From: Puccinia triticina
Lineage: Eukaryota > Basidiomycota > Pucciniomycetes > Pucciniales > Pucciniaceae
Length of the DNA stretch: 64,000 nt
Reading direction: 5' to 3'
Assembly (NCBI RefSeq): GCF_026914185.1
Contig: NC_070562.1
Location: 3,906,001 to 3,970,000 of the forward strand
Of this stretch, positions 9,802 to 21,665 are shown in pieces. Position numbers and translations under genes: made by a program. Under the pieces are notes generated by a model. It was not told the origin of the DNA, ran no database searches, and was given only the letters and a program-made list of their open reading frames with translations. The first letter of the stretch is position 1; every line of letters starts with the position of its first letter.

Positions 9802-12492
9802 ATGACTTCCGTCGTTGGTCTCGATGTCGGAAACATGGCCAGCAAGATCGGGCTGGCCCGTAAACGTGGAATTGATATCATTGCCAACGAAGTTAGCAAT
9901 CGTGCAACCCCGTTCGTTTTGTTTCGCCTTCAAGCTTTGCATGCCACTCACTGCTTCCGATCTGTCTGATATACACTTGCTAATTTTGCTGATTTCTGTC
10001 GGTAGCTCTCTTGTCGCCTTTGGTCCTCGCAACCGGAGTATCGGAGAGTCTGCCAAAACTCAGGAAACTTCGAACTTCCGCAACACCGTCGGCTCCTTGA
10101 AAAGATTGATCGGTAGATCCGCCAGTGACCCAGATGTGAGCGAAATCGAATCCAAGTTCTTGAATGCAGAACTAGTCGACGCCCAAGGAACCGTTGGTGT
10201 TAAGGTAAGCAGCTCTCATCTCCAATTTGGTTTCCTCCTCCGTCTTCGAACCATCTGAATGAATCCGTCCTGATAAATTCTTTTACAAGGTCAACTATCT
10301 CGGCGAGGAGCAAGTCTTGTCTGCTACTCAGCTGTATGCTGCTCTCCTAGGCCGTCTGAGAGACACTGCACAAGCTGAGCTCAAGGCCAATGTCAATGAT
10401 GTCGTGATTGCCGTGCCGGGGTGGTACACGGATGTTCAGCGGAGAGCCGTCCTAGATGCTGCTGAAATCGCTAACCTCCACCCCCTCCGATTGATCAACG
10501 AACTGACGGCTACCGCCCTGGGGTACGGTATTACCAAGACTGACCTTCCCTCTCCGGAAGAAAAGCCTCGCTACGTCGCCTTTGTCGATATCGGACACTC
10601 GCAATACCAAGTGGCGATCGTCGCTTTCAGCAAAGGAGCCCTCCACGTCAAAGGTTTTGCTTACGATCACCATTTCGGAGGTCGTGATCTAGATTACGCA
10701 CTTCTTAAACATTTCGCCGCCGAATTCAAGGAAAAATACAAAATCGATGTCTTATCGAACAAGAAGGCCATCTTCCGTCTCGCTGCTGCCGTCGAAAAGT
10801 TGAAGAAGGTCCTCTCTGCCAACGCCCAAGCACCCCTCAATGTAGAATCTTTAATGAACGACATCGATGCCAGTTCTTCATACACGCGTGAAGCCTTTGA
10901 GGAACTAATCTCCCCCCTGTTAGAGCGCACCATTGCCCCCTTGGAACGAGCACTAGCACAGGCCGATATCAGTAAAGATGACATCGAAACCGTGGAACTG
11001 ATCGGCGGCTCGACCCGGGTCCCAGCATTGAAATCTCGTGTACAGGAGTTCTTCGGCAAGCCATTGAGCTTCACCTGCAACCAGGATGAGGCCGTTGCTC
11101 GTGGAGCCACGCTTGCATGCGCTGGACTTTCGCCCATCTTCAAAGTCCGGGAGTTTTCGGTGACTGACATTGCCAATTTCGCCATCAGCACATCCTGGCA
11201 GCCAACCCCTGATGACCCCAATACTAGCCTCGATACCTTCATTCCTGAAAGCCATGTTCCGTCAGGCAAGCAATTAACGTTTTACCGGTCAGAGCCATTC
11301 GAGCTTGAGGTTCGCTACTCTGAGCCCCAAAAGCTCCCTGGATCGATCAACCCCTTTATCGCCCGCTATGTTGTCAGGAATGTAGCTCCCGATGCCAAGG
11401 GTCAACCTGCATCCGTCAAGGTCAAAGCGAAACTCACCATCAGTGGATTGGTGTCGCTTGAGGGCGCCGTCGCGTATGAAGAAACACAGTCGGAAGCTCC
11501 ACCCGCCGAAGGTGGCGAAGAAGCTAAGCCTGTTAAAAAGACGATCAAGAAGGAGCTCTCAGCATCCTTCTTGACTTCTTCGCTAGACCGCCCAGTTCTC
11601 GACGACCTGTTGGCTAAGGAAGGCGACATGCACTCGGGCGACAAACTAGTCTCCGAGACCGAGGATCGAAAGAATGCATTGGAGGAATATGTCTGTAAGT
11701 GTATCTGTCATCTCTACCTCAGGATGTGCGCTCTGTGTACTCATCTCGATCGATTTTCTTCAGATGACACCCGAGAGAAACTCGAGGGAGCGTACGCGCC
11801 TTTTGTGACGCCTGAAGTCAAGCAGCAATTGCTCAATGCACTTCAACAAGCGGAAGATTGGCTCTATTCCGAGGAAGGCGAGGATGCCAGCAAGTCGCAA
11901 TATGTCGCTCGATTGGATGAGCTTCTTGCCATCGGCAATCCTATCAAATTCCGTCAACGTGAAGCAGAGGATCGCCCCCGAGCCGAACGCCAACTCCGAG
12001 AGACAATTTCTGAATATATGCAAAAGGCCCAGTGTGGCGACCCGATGTACGCCCACATCGACGAGAAGGACATTCAAACTGCCATCGAGAAATGCGCTGC
12101 TGCAGACAAGTGGATCGGTGACGTATCTGCCAAGCAAGCTGAGCTCTCCAAGACACAAGAACCAGCGATGTCCTCGAGTGAAATCCTCAAAAGGAAGGAT
12201 AACCTGATGTTTGACTGCGTGAGTAGCCGACACAGCCGTTTTCTTACATTTATGACCGGGGAAGGGCGCAACTTGCTGACCATGATTAATTCTCATCGGG
12301 TTGGTTTGATAGAACTCGATCTTCAACAAGCCTCCACCCAAGCCTACCGTCAACGCCGAGGCCAACAAGAATGCCAACCAGAACCAACAGAACGAGAACG
12401 CCCAACCGGCCAATGAACAGCCCCAAACCGAGCCGGCAGGCGAAGAGAACGAAGGTGAAAAACCTGCACCAGGTACCATGGATGTTGACTAA
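9802..12492 (+). CDS. SSE1: Hsp110-family chaperone, Sse1-like (Hsp70 nucleotide exchange factor)
   Basis: Five exons join in phase: 9802-9911, 10006-10204, 10290-11694, 11764-12218 and 12313-12492, giving 782 residues. The N-terminal actin-like ATPase fold shows VVGLDVGNMASKIG at the start, the second phosphate loop FVDIGHSQYQ near residue 203 and the adenosine motif LIGGSTRVPALK near residue 340, followed by NQDEAVARGATLACA. An acidic loop region (EAPPAEGGEEAKPVKK) in the substrate-binding domain and the long helical C-terminus are typical of Hsp110 rather than Hsp70. Family members are cytosolic; they exchange ADP on Hsp70 and hold unfolded clients. The last exon gives an Asn/Gln-rich tail ending MDVD, unlike the EEVD end of cytosolic Hsp70. 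Exon 1 ends at an unusual GTTCGT donor. No clear array of heat-shock elements was seen upstream. Confidence 0.95.
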
Positions 12493-12499
12493 GCTAGTT

Positions 12500-13600
12500 G
12501 TTATTGTTCCCGAAACTACACACAACTTGTAAATCTCCCCACTTGTCTTTCATCTTGACATGCTCCTGTGTTGGATGACATACCGTTTTATTTCCTCGGA
12601 ATTATATTAGGCAGTTCTTGATTGCTAGACATTGCCATTGTTTTGGTTATTCCTTCTCTCACCCCCTCTCCCTCCTTCGGTGGACTAGAACCAACCTAGA
12701 TACACAGTAATAGAGAAACCAATCAACCTTCTAACCTCTTTTTCCATCTTGGAGAAAACGTGAAGAGAAACAAATGGGTTTCTTTTTTTGTATCAAGTCT
12801 TGTTTGAGCCCTTTTTCCCCTCTTTTTTTCTTTTGTCTGGGTCCGTGTGATAGAGAAGGACCAAACTATCAACAAGCATGGCTAAGTTGGCATAACATCA
12901 CTGGATCGTGGCCTGTCGCAGGAGACTTGTGTCAATTTCAGATACCTCCACACGGTGCTTCTGGGCTCGTGTTTGTGCAGCCAAACGTCTGAGTTGGACA
13001 GAAATCACTTCGGCGGATGAGGTTTTCTTAAGACCATGTACCCTTGCCACTCCCCCAGCAGCTTTGAACCTGAACCAGAGCCAACATGTAGAACAGCTTC
13101 CCCGCTGTATTTTGGTACTAGTATCATACCTTGGTACTGGTAGTCAATGGTTGTGGTTGTACCAATAAATATTTTGAAAAAATCCAAATGGACATCTTTG
13201 CCAGCGGAACACAGAATTGTATCCTGTGAATGTAAGTGGAGAATCCGCAAGGAGTTGAAAAAGTGCGCGCACAGAATTCTGGCATGTCCTTGTCTACTTG
13301 AAGATCCTTATGCAGATCTCCAGATTCTAAATAAAAAAAATTGTAGCAGAAGCATGTGGCTCAATTCATTGTTCTATTTTTTCATCTTTTGTAGTTTCAG
13401 AAGTGAGTCAAGATAGGTTTTTTCCGAGTTTGCAAGACAGGAAGCAGCCAGATTTTATGTGCTATTGATGAGATGAGAAGGATATGATTCTGAAGTGGGA
13501 TGTCCGGTGCAGTGTAATTCTTTTTTTCTTGGCCATATTGGTTTAGTTCGAGTTGGTCAACAAGCTAATTTCCAGTCTTTCTCCATCCTCCTCCCTGTTG
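12500..13600. other. Intergenic region between Hsp110 and GST genes
   Basis: The 3' flank of Hsp110 is pyrimidine-rich (TTTTTTTCTTTTG near 12,826). No supported gene or element was seen. Confidence 0.4.
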
Positions 13601-13606
13601 ACCGTG

Positions 13607-14811
13607 ATGGAGGATGAAAACAGTTCAGCGGCCACAAGCTCCACGATCAGCAACAGCTTGCCATCATCCACTTCTCAGCCCAATCGACATCCTCTATCCA
13701 CCCAGCCAGAAGATAATCTCCCCAGCGGCAGTTCGCTCAGGACGAAGTCATTAACGACAACCTCGGGTGTCGATGCCACTGACTCGGAACTAATCCTGGT
13801 GGGCGATCGGAGTAAGCCGTTTAGATTTAAGTATCTTAGATACCCCAACAAAATCTGACCCGATCCGTTATTTGTAACCAGCTTCTCCCTTTAGCCAACG
13901 TACTTTGTTCGCGCTACAGGAAAGAAACATCGCGTACCGGTTTCAGGTGATCGATTACGCTTCAAGCCGAAACGAATGTTTTTGGATCGCACAAACTGAT
14001 ACCACTTTATCCGCCTATTTAGGAGGCAACAGATGCCCAAAAATCTCTCGATGCGACAGCTACAATCCCTACTCAATATCTTCCTTTCTTCATTTATCGT
14101 GGTACACCTGTCGCCGGCGGTAGCGTGAACTTAATCCAATTTCTCGAAGATGCCTTTCCCGACCACCATCCACGCCTATTGTCTAATGATCTAATTGAAA
14201 GAGCTCGGGAGCGACTTTGGTCAGATTACATTCGCCAATACGCTGTTCCACTATTCGTCAGGTTTGTCCACACTTCATTTTGGTTCGACCATCGATATCA
14301 AACTTCCTTTTCTGACGAGCTCGGCACTTTATCATATGTATATGCAGAGCGCTGAGGGCACGAGTCACCTTCCATCGATGCGATAGTACGACCATTGCTG
14401 GATTGGGGAAAGTTCTAAACAACTATTGTGAATCTGTAAACCAAGCTTTTACACTTTCCATCCACCCGGAGCACAAGTTTCTCGATATCCATTCACTTGC
14501 TGAGCCTACTAAAGCCTAACAAAGTTTTTTCTGTCTTCTCTCTCCCCAATCTTTGATGGGTCTATATTGTCCTTGCACCACGTCCTTAGTGTATCGGCCC
14601 CTTCTTCTCAGGTGATCAACTCAGTTTACCCGACATACTCATAGCTCCATTTGTCTTTCAAACCCGGCTTAGCGCCTTCCCTAGACTAGCCACCGCAGCG
14701 TCGACTTTGGTCGATTCGGGAGCTGGGGCTCGCTACCAAGAATATGCCAATCACTTGCTGAAGTGTCGAAGTCTGAAGGAAGTACTGCCCAAGAGTGACG
14801 TTACTATTGAG
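13607..14811 (+). CDS. Glutathione S-transferase domain (first part of a probable fusion)
   Basis: Exons 13607-13811, 13882-13946, 14023-14261, 14348-14435 and 14590-14811 join in phase into 273 residues. A Ser/Thr-rich extension of about 60 residues precedes the thioredoxin-like half: TSPFSQRTLFALQERNIAYR (residues 69-88), then IYRGTPVAGGSVNLIQFLED, the Ser-containing glutathione-binding region. The helical half contains GPFFSGDQLSLPDILIAPF, a standard GST C-terminal motif. PFS replaces the PFC of omega-class enzymes, so Ser73 may be the active residue. GSTs conjugate or reduce substrates with glutathione, usually in the cytosol. Reading on without splicing would stop at 14872-14874. A canonical intron, 14812-14900, instead carries the frame into the ankyrin-like region, which I prefer. 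Confidence 0.85.
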
Positions 14812-14900
14812 GTTTGTCTATTTTGTGTTTCCCAAGAAAATAAAAATACATGCCAGTCTGTAACCCTAATATAAATCCTTCTTTTGGGACTCTGTCACAG

Positions 14901-15830
14901 AATTTGGGTATCCAAATCCAAGCCATGTCGAGGCGGATATCACCCAGTGTACCACCGCTACCTCCAGAAATCGTGACTCAAATAATCGATGAACTTGGCG
15001 ACTACGAATTAGCGGAGACCTTGGACGTTGCTCATCACATCCCACCCACATCAGCCTGGTTAGAGCTCGCAACGCCGCTCGATCGGGCGGTCTTATCTGG
15101 TCGATTGGCACGGGTGATTGAAGTATATGCGGACGAGAAACATGCAAGCCTTTCGACATGGGGTGCACGAGTGATGGTACGGTTCGGATACATTGCGATG
15201 CTCGATTATCTGCTATCTGTCGAGCCTGACCAACTCCATCAGATTTGTGACAATCTCTTGCCGGACGTTGCATCGGCATGGGAGCGAGTCAACGTTTTGG
15301 AGTGGGCTCTACATGGAGGGTTTGGGCTCCAGGCTGATGCCAGTGAATCAGCGATTAACGAAGCCTCGCTTAACGGTCACGTGGCCGTCCTAGAATGGTG
15401 GAAGAACTCGGGCCTAGCTCTCAAGATCGGCAATGCGATGGATTACGCTAGCTTGGAGAGCACGACGATCTCATTGGAATGGTGGACACGAAGCGGCTTG
15501 GAAGGAAAATACAGCCGGATGGCGCTTCTCAATGCTACTAATCAAGGCCATCTCAAGGTCTTAGATTGGTGGCTGAACTCGGGTCTTCAACTAGTCTATG
15601 ACAAGGAGATCTTGGTTGGCGCGACCAAGTATGGGAAGGTGGAAAGCCTCGAATGGTGGTTCAACAGCAGGCTTAAAGTCGCTTACACGATCTTTGATAT
15701 CGAGGAAGCCATCGAAGATTGTACTGATCGCCAGCTCGAAGTACATGCCTGGTGGAAACGCCAGGGTCTTGATCAAGGTAGTGCTCTTGACTGGAATGGG
15801 ATTAAATTCCTAACCAACACCCAAGCTTAA
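14901..15830 (+). CDS. Ankyrin-like repeat protein, probably fused to the upstream GST
   Basis: From 14901 the frame continues the GST (NLGIQIQAMSRR) and ends at a TAA at 15828-15830, adding 309 residues. If it is a separate gene, the ATG at 14925 (MSRRISPSVPP) is the likely start. LPPEIVTQIIDELGDYELA is F-box-like. After it come degenerate ankyrin-type repeats of about 33 residues, with the signature GH..VLEWWKNSGL repeated at least five times (EWW, DWW, AWW variants). This Trp-rich ankyrin-like repeat is common in fungi and usually mediates protein contacts; the partner is unknown. The single long exon contrasts with the intron-rich GST part. Fused product would be 582 residues. Confidence 0.7.
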   Translation, partial: NLGIQIQAMSRRISPSVPPLPPEIVTQIIDELGDYELAETLDVAHHIPPTSAWLELATPLDRAVLSGRLARVIEVYADEKHASLSTWGARVMVRFGYIAMLDYLLSVEPDQLHQICDNLLPDVASAWERVNVLEWALHGGFGLQADASESAINEASLNGHVAVLEWWKNSGLALKIGNAMDYASLESTTISLEWWTRSGLEGKYSRMALLNATNQGHLKVLDWWLNSGLQLVYDKEILVGATKYGKVESLEWWFNSRLKVAYTIFDIEEAIEDCTDRQLEVHAWWKRQGLDQGSALDWNGIKFLTNTQA

Positions 15831-17440
15831 ATCACCCTCCACTCTCCTGATGATCAATCGCAATTCAAGATGATTTCATTGTATGACTAATAGCTTTTTG
15901 GATGATAGTCAATCAAGGGCAAGCCATCGGCGCAAGAAAATTGTTGGAATATAAGAGAGGAGTGAAAGAGTTCAAAGGACTATGTATATGCTTTGTTAGA
16001 TGACTCAAACAAAGAACAGAAATGAAATGATAACAAACAGATTAAACAAAACAATTGTACCTAAGAGCAGCTACGGGGGTCACTCTAATATGAAGATGAT
16101 CAGATGAGATTGCCAAAGAGAGTTGTGAATTTAATCAACTTGGATTCAGACAATTGCTTGTGATTGGATATCATTTTTGATCAGGGGAAAGCCAGCGATG
16201 TACATCTGCTATGTGTCCAAGGAGATCTCCCTCATGAAGGAGGAGACGCCCATGGAAAAGGATTTGAAACTGTTCCATGATGAATGGGTCCGGCTTCTCG
16301 GAGATATGATAAAAGACGGCCAGGGTCGCCACTCTCTTATGGGCCGACGAAGAATGGAAATTCGTGGTGAGGGCCCGCAGCGCGTCAGATCCTGTTTTAC
16401 TGAATGGGGACATCGCATTGTTAATCAGGGGATCCTTCGCAAAGATCTTCTTGAACTGGCTGCGATCGCCTGGGCAGTGAGAGTTCAATGATAGCTAGAA
16501 GTCAATATCAATTGGTTCAAGTATGAGTTAGTGTCAAAGAAAACTCATTCTACAAACCTATCTCTGTTCCAAACCCAATGGCTTTTTTGTCATTCCAGTG
16601 GCCATCAAGTATGTACAAGTTGGTTTTGGTATGACCTTGAGGGAAAAAATGAGACGCCGAGCAAGAGATACAAAATGAGACAAGTTGAGACAAGTTGAGA
16701 CACGCGAGCAAAAACCCCAAGGAAACAGGTGGACTGAGAGAAAAGCAGACAAGTTGAGACGCGCAAGTGAGAACCCCAAGGAGAAACGTTTGGAAGCCAC
16801 ACGAGCCGCGGGGATTGAGAGAAGATTCTGTGCCGTAATCCATTTTCAAATGGTGGGATAGGTTTTCTGTTGACTGGCCTAATAGACGGGGAGATCTTGC
16901 TCCCCTGTGGCTTGGGATCCTCACGTAGCGAGTGATCTTGGCTTCTATCCCCTCGATTAGTGGGGTTGGTAGGCAGTCGGAGGCCAAGGCATTTGTGCAA
17001 ATGCTTTGGCCATCCCGATACAGCCCAATACCACGGATTTTTCAGTGGTGCAAAAAAAACTGACATGACCCGGGGCTTCAGGGTGCCCCGGGGCATAGTT
17101 GGGGTCTGGGGTTTGGCATGACCCTCATGCCCCGTCCCGAACCCCGGGGAGCACCCTAACTTCCCTCTGGCCAAATGCAGATCCACACATGGATCTTCCA
17201 AACTTAAGACATGGTTTGGAATTTTGTTTTGCTGCCTTGACCTAGATTCCTGGACACTTTTGCCACTAGGGATTGCACTCTTTGGATTGAGAGGCTGGAA
17301 CAGGTGTCAAAATTTGTGCATTCATCAAGGCTAAAAGACTGTCTATTCAGTTTTCTGTTGTTGTTTTTATTACACTTTATAGGGCTGTTTTTGTATTTTT
17401 TGCACTGAATATCACTTCTGCTCCCGCCATAATTGAGGGA
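15831..17440. other. Gene-poor stretch with short direct repeats
   Basis: GAGACAAGTTGAGAC and CCCCAAGGA words recur at 16675-16790. A GC-rich block of CCCCGGGG words lies at 17050-17160, resembling that near 19.35 and 20.15 kb. Open frames on both strands at 16171-16491 (about 105 codons) and a minus-strand frame at 16605-17201 have no domain I recognise and overlap repeats; no gene is called. Confidence 0.4.
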
Positions 17441-17444
17441 TAGC

Positions 17445-17560
17445 AAGTAAGCCTCTCCTACGGAGAGCCCTCCGCGCGGGTCCCCCAGACCTCTGTTTGA
17501 GTGGCTTTGTTAAGCTAGGATGCTCCGTCAAGTCCCTCCTGGGCAGGTAAAATTTGGTTC
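17445..17560. repeat. GC-rich fragment, AAGTCCCTC family
   Basis: GAGAGCCCTCCGCGCGGGTCCCCC followed by TTAAGCTAGGATG and AAGTCCCTCCTGGGC repeats the arrangement at 8640-8780. This copy lacks the opposite arm. Confidence 0.45.
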
Positions 17561-17569
17561 CACTTGTTA

Positions 17570-19250
17570 AACTGTTTCATATAAGTATGTACTAGAATGA
17601 AAATTGTGGTGTTGGTGTGGTGTGCCAAATCTGTTTCAAGTATCAAATTGCATAAAGTCTTGGTTCACTGTATGAAAAGGATGCATATTCTTGGATGTAT
17701 TATTGCACAATTAGATTCTAAGGTCATTTAACCCCTAGTCACTCACTTGAACCACTAGGCTAGCTCCACTCAGTCAAAAGTTATTTGGGATTAAATTGTT
17801 TTTGATAGAACATAATCAAATAGTAATATAGAATTATATTTGGTATTACATAGTATAGAATCAGGTACAAGTACATAGTTGGGGTGTAGTTTATACAGGT
17901 GCACACATGTACCCCTGTATGGTCACATGACATCATCAGTCACATGTTGGATCACATGTTTATCACATGGCTCACTAGCTAAAATCCCTCAATGGAAGCT
18001 TCCATGCAGCAAAAATCCCTCAAAGGAAAAGTCACATCAGCATAAATCCCTCAAATGACTTCCCCACCAGCAAAAATCTCTCACATTTTACTATAGAACT
18101 TAGAAGGAGCATGTTTTCTCCTCCTCAGTTTCAGCATGCCACTCAGGCAATTGTCAATAGAACACACATCTCACTTTAAGGTTTCATGTACGTACATCAC
18201 CTGTGATCTCAACTAGTAGTCTCACAATAAGTGTGATCTTAACAAATTATTTATCCCCCCAAAACCAAGAAGGAACATCACAATCTTGTAAATACCTAAA
18301 CATCCTGGAACTTCACTGATTCCTTGGAACCATCCGCCGTAGAGATTATATAAGGGTTTTGCGGTTCACATTTCACTTATCTAGGTCTGATAGAGACTAC
18401 TGCACAAAGTGTCTCTTTCAAATTTTGGCCACAACAATAAATAAATTTTGTTGTCAGAATTCTTGTGTAGTACAACAGAGGGGCAAGTCCTTCAAGCCAC
18501 TTGTAACATAAGTATCACTTAACTTGATATCTTACTTGTCATTTCCCCCTTAAAGAAATGCCACCTGTCCCAAAAGGAGTTCTCACATTGGCAATTTTCA
18601 TTGTATTTATGAAACTGAACCATCCATCCATGGTAGCAACCCATGGCCTGTGGGAGCATGTTTTAACCCAATGCTTCCTTGCAGAGATCATTGTCACTCA
18701 ACAACACTTCTGGCAGTGGTGGGCAATACGTTCTCCAAATGGATAACTCTGAGTGTAATGTAACCTTTACAGCTACGTTATCTGCTGGTTATAGATATCT
18801 AATTTGGAGTTACGATATCTCATGCAGACAATGGGCTCCATTTTTTCTAGTTACGTTCCCTGGTTATTTTGAACAAAACCAGTTACATTACATTTTTTCC
18901 CAGATTTGGGTAACTTCATTATAAATTTCTGGTAAAGGCCCTTATTTGTGGTTGCTTTTATCAATAGGGGGTTCACAATAGGATAAAAATAAAACCTTAG
19001 AGTCAATTTTAAGGCCTTTACAAACAAATTTTCAAAAATTTGGCCAGACATACAGGATAGGGTTTCCCCTGGGAATCAGGACATACTCTTTGTTTTTTGA
19101 AAAATTGTTCATAAAGGCCTTAAAATTAGCTCTAAAGTTTTATATTTATCCTATTGTGAACCACCCAAATATGAGCAAGATGTTCACTCAAGTTGACACT
19201 AAGCAACCACATAAACTCAGTATGTTTCCAGGAAGCCAGATTAAAAGTTG
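17570..19250. other. AT-rich gene-free stretch with an inverted pair
   Basis: AATCCCTCAAA words recur at 17985-18080. At 18960-19010 and 19110-19160 the words TTCACAATAGGATAAA and TTTATCCTATTGTGAA face each other, marking a small inverted-repeat element. No gene is supported. Confidence 0.4.
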
Positions 19251-19257
19251 TTCAGAG

Positions 19258-20235
19258 TGAGCATTGAACCCACAACCTCAAAAATCACTCATCTCAGAGA
19301 GGCAAGCCTTAACCAATAACACTGCGGGCAAATAGGTGTTGCTAAAGGTGTAACCCGGGGTTTGGGACGGGTGGTCATACCCATCCCGACGCCCATATCC
19401 AAATTCACCCGGGTGGACACCAAACCACCCGGGTGTTTAGGTTTTTTTTTGTCAGTCGCAGCCAGCCGGTGCCCGGCGACCCCTCCAAACATAGCCAGCA
19501 TGAAGAGAAAGCAAAACACGAACAGAAGCCGCGGGGAAAGACCCTCCTGCCAAAAATCAAACTAGCCAGCCTAGCAAAGCTCCAGACAGAAGCAAGATTG
19601 ATTTTTATGATTCTGAGTTCTATGAACCTACCGGTCTGGTTGACACAATTGATGCCAAGATCAAGCGGTATCTCAAAGAAGAACCCAAACCTAAAGGAAC
19701 ACACCTTCTTGATTACTGGCGAAGTCAACAGCAATCCTTCCCAATTTTGGCCAGAATGGCTTGATGTTACCTCACTATCCCCGCTGCAAGTGCGTTGTCA
19801 GAGAGGGTGTTTTCCAAAGGCTGGCGGGTCTGTTCTTGGTCGCGCTTTTCCCTTGCCCCCGGAACCATTGAACAACTGCTTTGTATTAAAAACTGGTACC
19901 AGTCTTTTGATGAGCTTATTTTTTTTTTTTCTCATTTCTTCTCCTGCCTCACTCAATGGTTCAGCACTAGTAGTCACCCAGCAAATACAACTCAAGATTA
20001 CAACTTGTAAATAGGTCACAATACAAAATATAACCTCTAAATTTTCACAAGCAAGCAACAATGAGCTCGTTCATGCCCTGTTCCTCCCCCAATATAATTT
20101 GCACAACCACCCGGGTGTTTGGGTGGTTCCAAAGGCTCATCCCGTGGACCAACACCCGGGTGGTACCACCTGTGAAGACACCCGGGGCACAGGGTTTGGG
20201 TTACACCTTTAGGTGTTGCTCCCGTGCGCAACGTC
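19258..20235. mobile_element. Inverted-repeat element with tRNA-like edge and hAT fragment inside
   Basis: At the left, minus-strand 19335-19258 carries a tRNA-like A box (TATTGGTTAAGGC) and B box (GGTTGTGGGTTCAATGC). Next to it, AGGTGTTGCTAAAGGTGTAA (19335) faces GGTTACACCTTTAGGTGTTG (20199-20218), with CCCGGG-rich sequence inside each arm. The interior holds a hAT transposase C-terminus. This looks like a composite non-autonomous element. Confidence 0.55.
19600..19917 (+). pseudogene. hAT transposase C-terminal dimerisation fragment
   Basis: One frame of about 106 codons reads DTIDAKIKRYLKEE, then FPILARMA, LTIPAASALSERVFSKGWRV and ends near FDELI. PILA...LTIPA.S..SERVFS is the conserved hAT dimerisation motif. 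A TGA interrupts the frame at 19762-19764, exactly where most family members have LD. The catalytic RNase H-like core is absent, so this is a non-functional remnant. Confidence 0.85.
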
Positions 20236-20269
20236 ACCTAACCCAAAGGGGGGCCCCTTACCTCAGCTG

Positions 20270-20405
20270 TTGCTGCGGGCCGCAGCATCACCTGTTTTCC
20301 CGCAACAAACTTAACAAAGTCCCTTGCTGCTGCGGGCGTGGGACTTGCAAAGCAAGCCCCCAACAGCCCTTGGCAGGAGGGACTTATACCGTACCTCCCC
20401 ATCCT
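20270..20405. repeat. GC-rich foldback, AAGTCCCTC family
   Basis: ACAAAGTCCCTTGCTGCTGC faces GGCAGGAGGGACTTATAC, with CGTGGGACTTGCAAAGCAAG between. Confidence 0.55.
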
Positions 20406-20689
20406 GGCGCACGGAGAATGGGATTTTCACCCCTCTTTTTACTTTCCCCTTTGTACATCTCTCATACCACAACCTTTTTTTTTTTTTTGCTCCAGGTCTG
20501 CCCAACATGCTACGGCTGAGACCTATATTTTTTTCCCTTTATGTACTGATACCAGTATGTCCTGAAAAATTAAACAAGACAAAAAAACCTCAAGCCTTTT
20601 ACCGAGTCTGCAACCCAGAATTGCAGAAATTAATCCCAGAATGAGAGCACGGACTCTCTGTTTAATACATAGCCTGTTTCACACGCAGC

Positions 20690-20965
20690 TAGCTTGAGGA
20701 TGACCGGAATCAACCGGTCATTGAGGGGACTTGACCCTCTCAATGACCAGTATGTTCTGGTCATCAAGAGGATAAAGCCCTCGGGAGTGTCAAGTCCCCT
20801 CAATGACCGGCACAGACCGGTCATTGAGAGGTTCTACATATCCATTCAATGACTGGTCTGTACCGGTCATCCAGGGAGTTGTATATATCCTCTTGATGAC
20901 CGGTCTTTACTGGTCATCCAGAGGGCTATGCGGTCTCAATGGCGGGTCTGTGCCGGCAAACAAGG
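20690..20965. repeat. ACCGGTCAT palindrome array (short)
   Basis: About five degenerate units of GATGACCGGN...ACCGGTCATTGAGAGG, the same satellite family as the core at 7085-8130. No flanking element ends were found. Confidence 0.7.
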
Positions 20966-21254
20966 GCTCAGAGGCTTGAATGTAAGTCAAAAAAAAAGTA
21001 TATTTATAAGTATGTGAGCACAGATCTTCTCTGTTACTCGACTTCAGTAAACTTCAAGGTTTGGTTGACTTTGATAATTTATTTAAACTTGAAGGAATGA
21101 TGTAACATACCTCAGATTGTGTGGGATGACGCGCAAGAAGCAAGGCTTTGTGCCAAGCAAAATTTTAAGGTATAAGGTCTTGAGGGCAAGGAACTGTGAT
21201 GGTTTGGAAAAACCACCCAGCCAAACTCACATTCTAGGCTCTGCAAAAGGGGGT

Positions 21255-21345
21255 GATAGCGCGCAAGTCCCTCCTGCCAAGGGCTATCGGAGGCTTGCTT
21301 TGCAAGACCAGACGCCCGCAGCAGCGAGGGACTTGGTTTAAGTTC
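21255..21345. repeat. GC-rich foldback, AAGTCCCTC family
   Basis: GCAAGTCCCTCCTGCCAAGG faces GCAGCGAGGGACTTGG; nearly the same as the copy at 9250-9345. Confidence 0.6.
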
Positions 21346-21449
21346 GCACCCGCAAGCAGGTGTGGTTTTCTCCGCGGCGACACCCAGTGGTTTTCCAGTG
21401 AAGCTCACGCGGCCCCCGGAAACCATCATTTGGGGTGATGATACACATA

Positions 21450-21665
21450 ACTCGCCCGGGCCGGTCATCTGGCTGGTCAAATGACGACCAGCCAAGTTGT
21501 GCAGCTTGATGACCGGCAAGCCGCGGGTCATCAGGACACACCAATGACTGGACAGCTGGCCGGTCATCAAGGTCATTGAAAGGAGTGTTTACTCCTCTCA
21601 ATGACTGCAAGCAACCGGTCATGGACAGGAGTACAGAAGCCCCTTGATGACCGGTAACTTGCACA
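21450..21665. repeat. Degenerate ACCGGTCAT palindrome units
   Basis: Units such as GGCCGGTCATCTGGCTGGTC, GCTTGATGACCGGCAAG and CTCAATGACTGCAAGCAACC belong to the same family as 7085-8130 but are more diverged. Confidence 0.6.

Noticed and set aside
16605..17201. 198-codon minus-strand frame
   Set aside because: Covers short direct repeats (GAGACAAGTT) and a CCCGGG-rich block; no domain seen.
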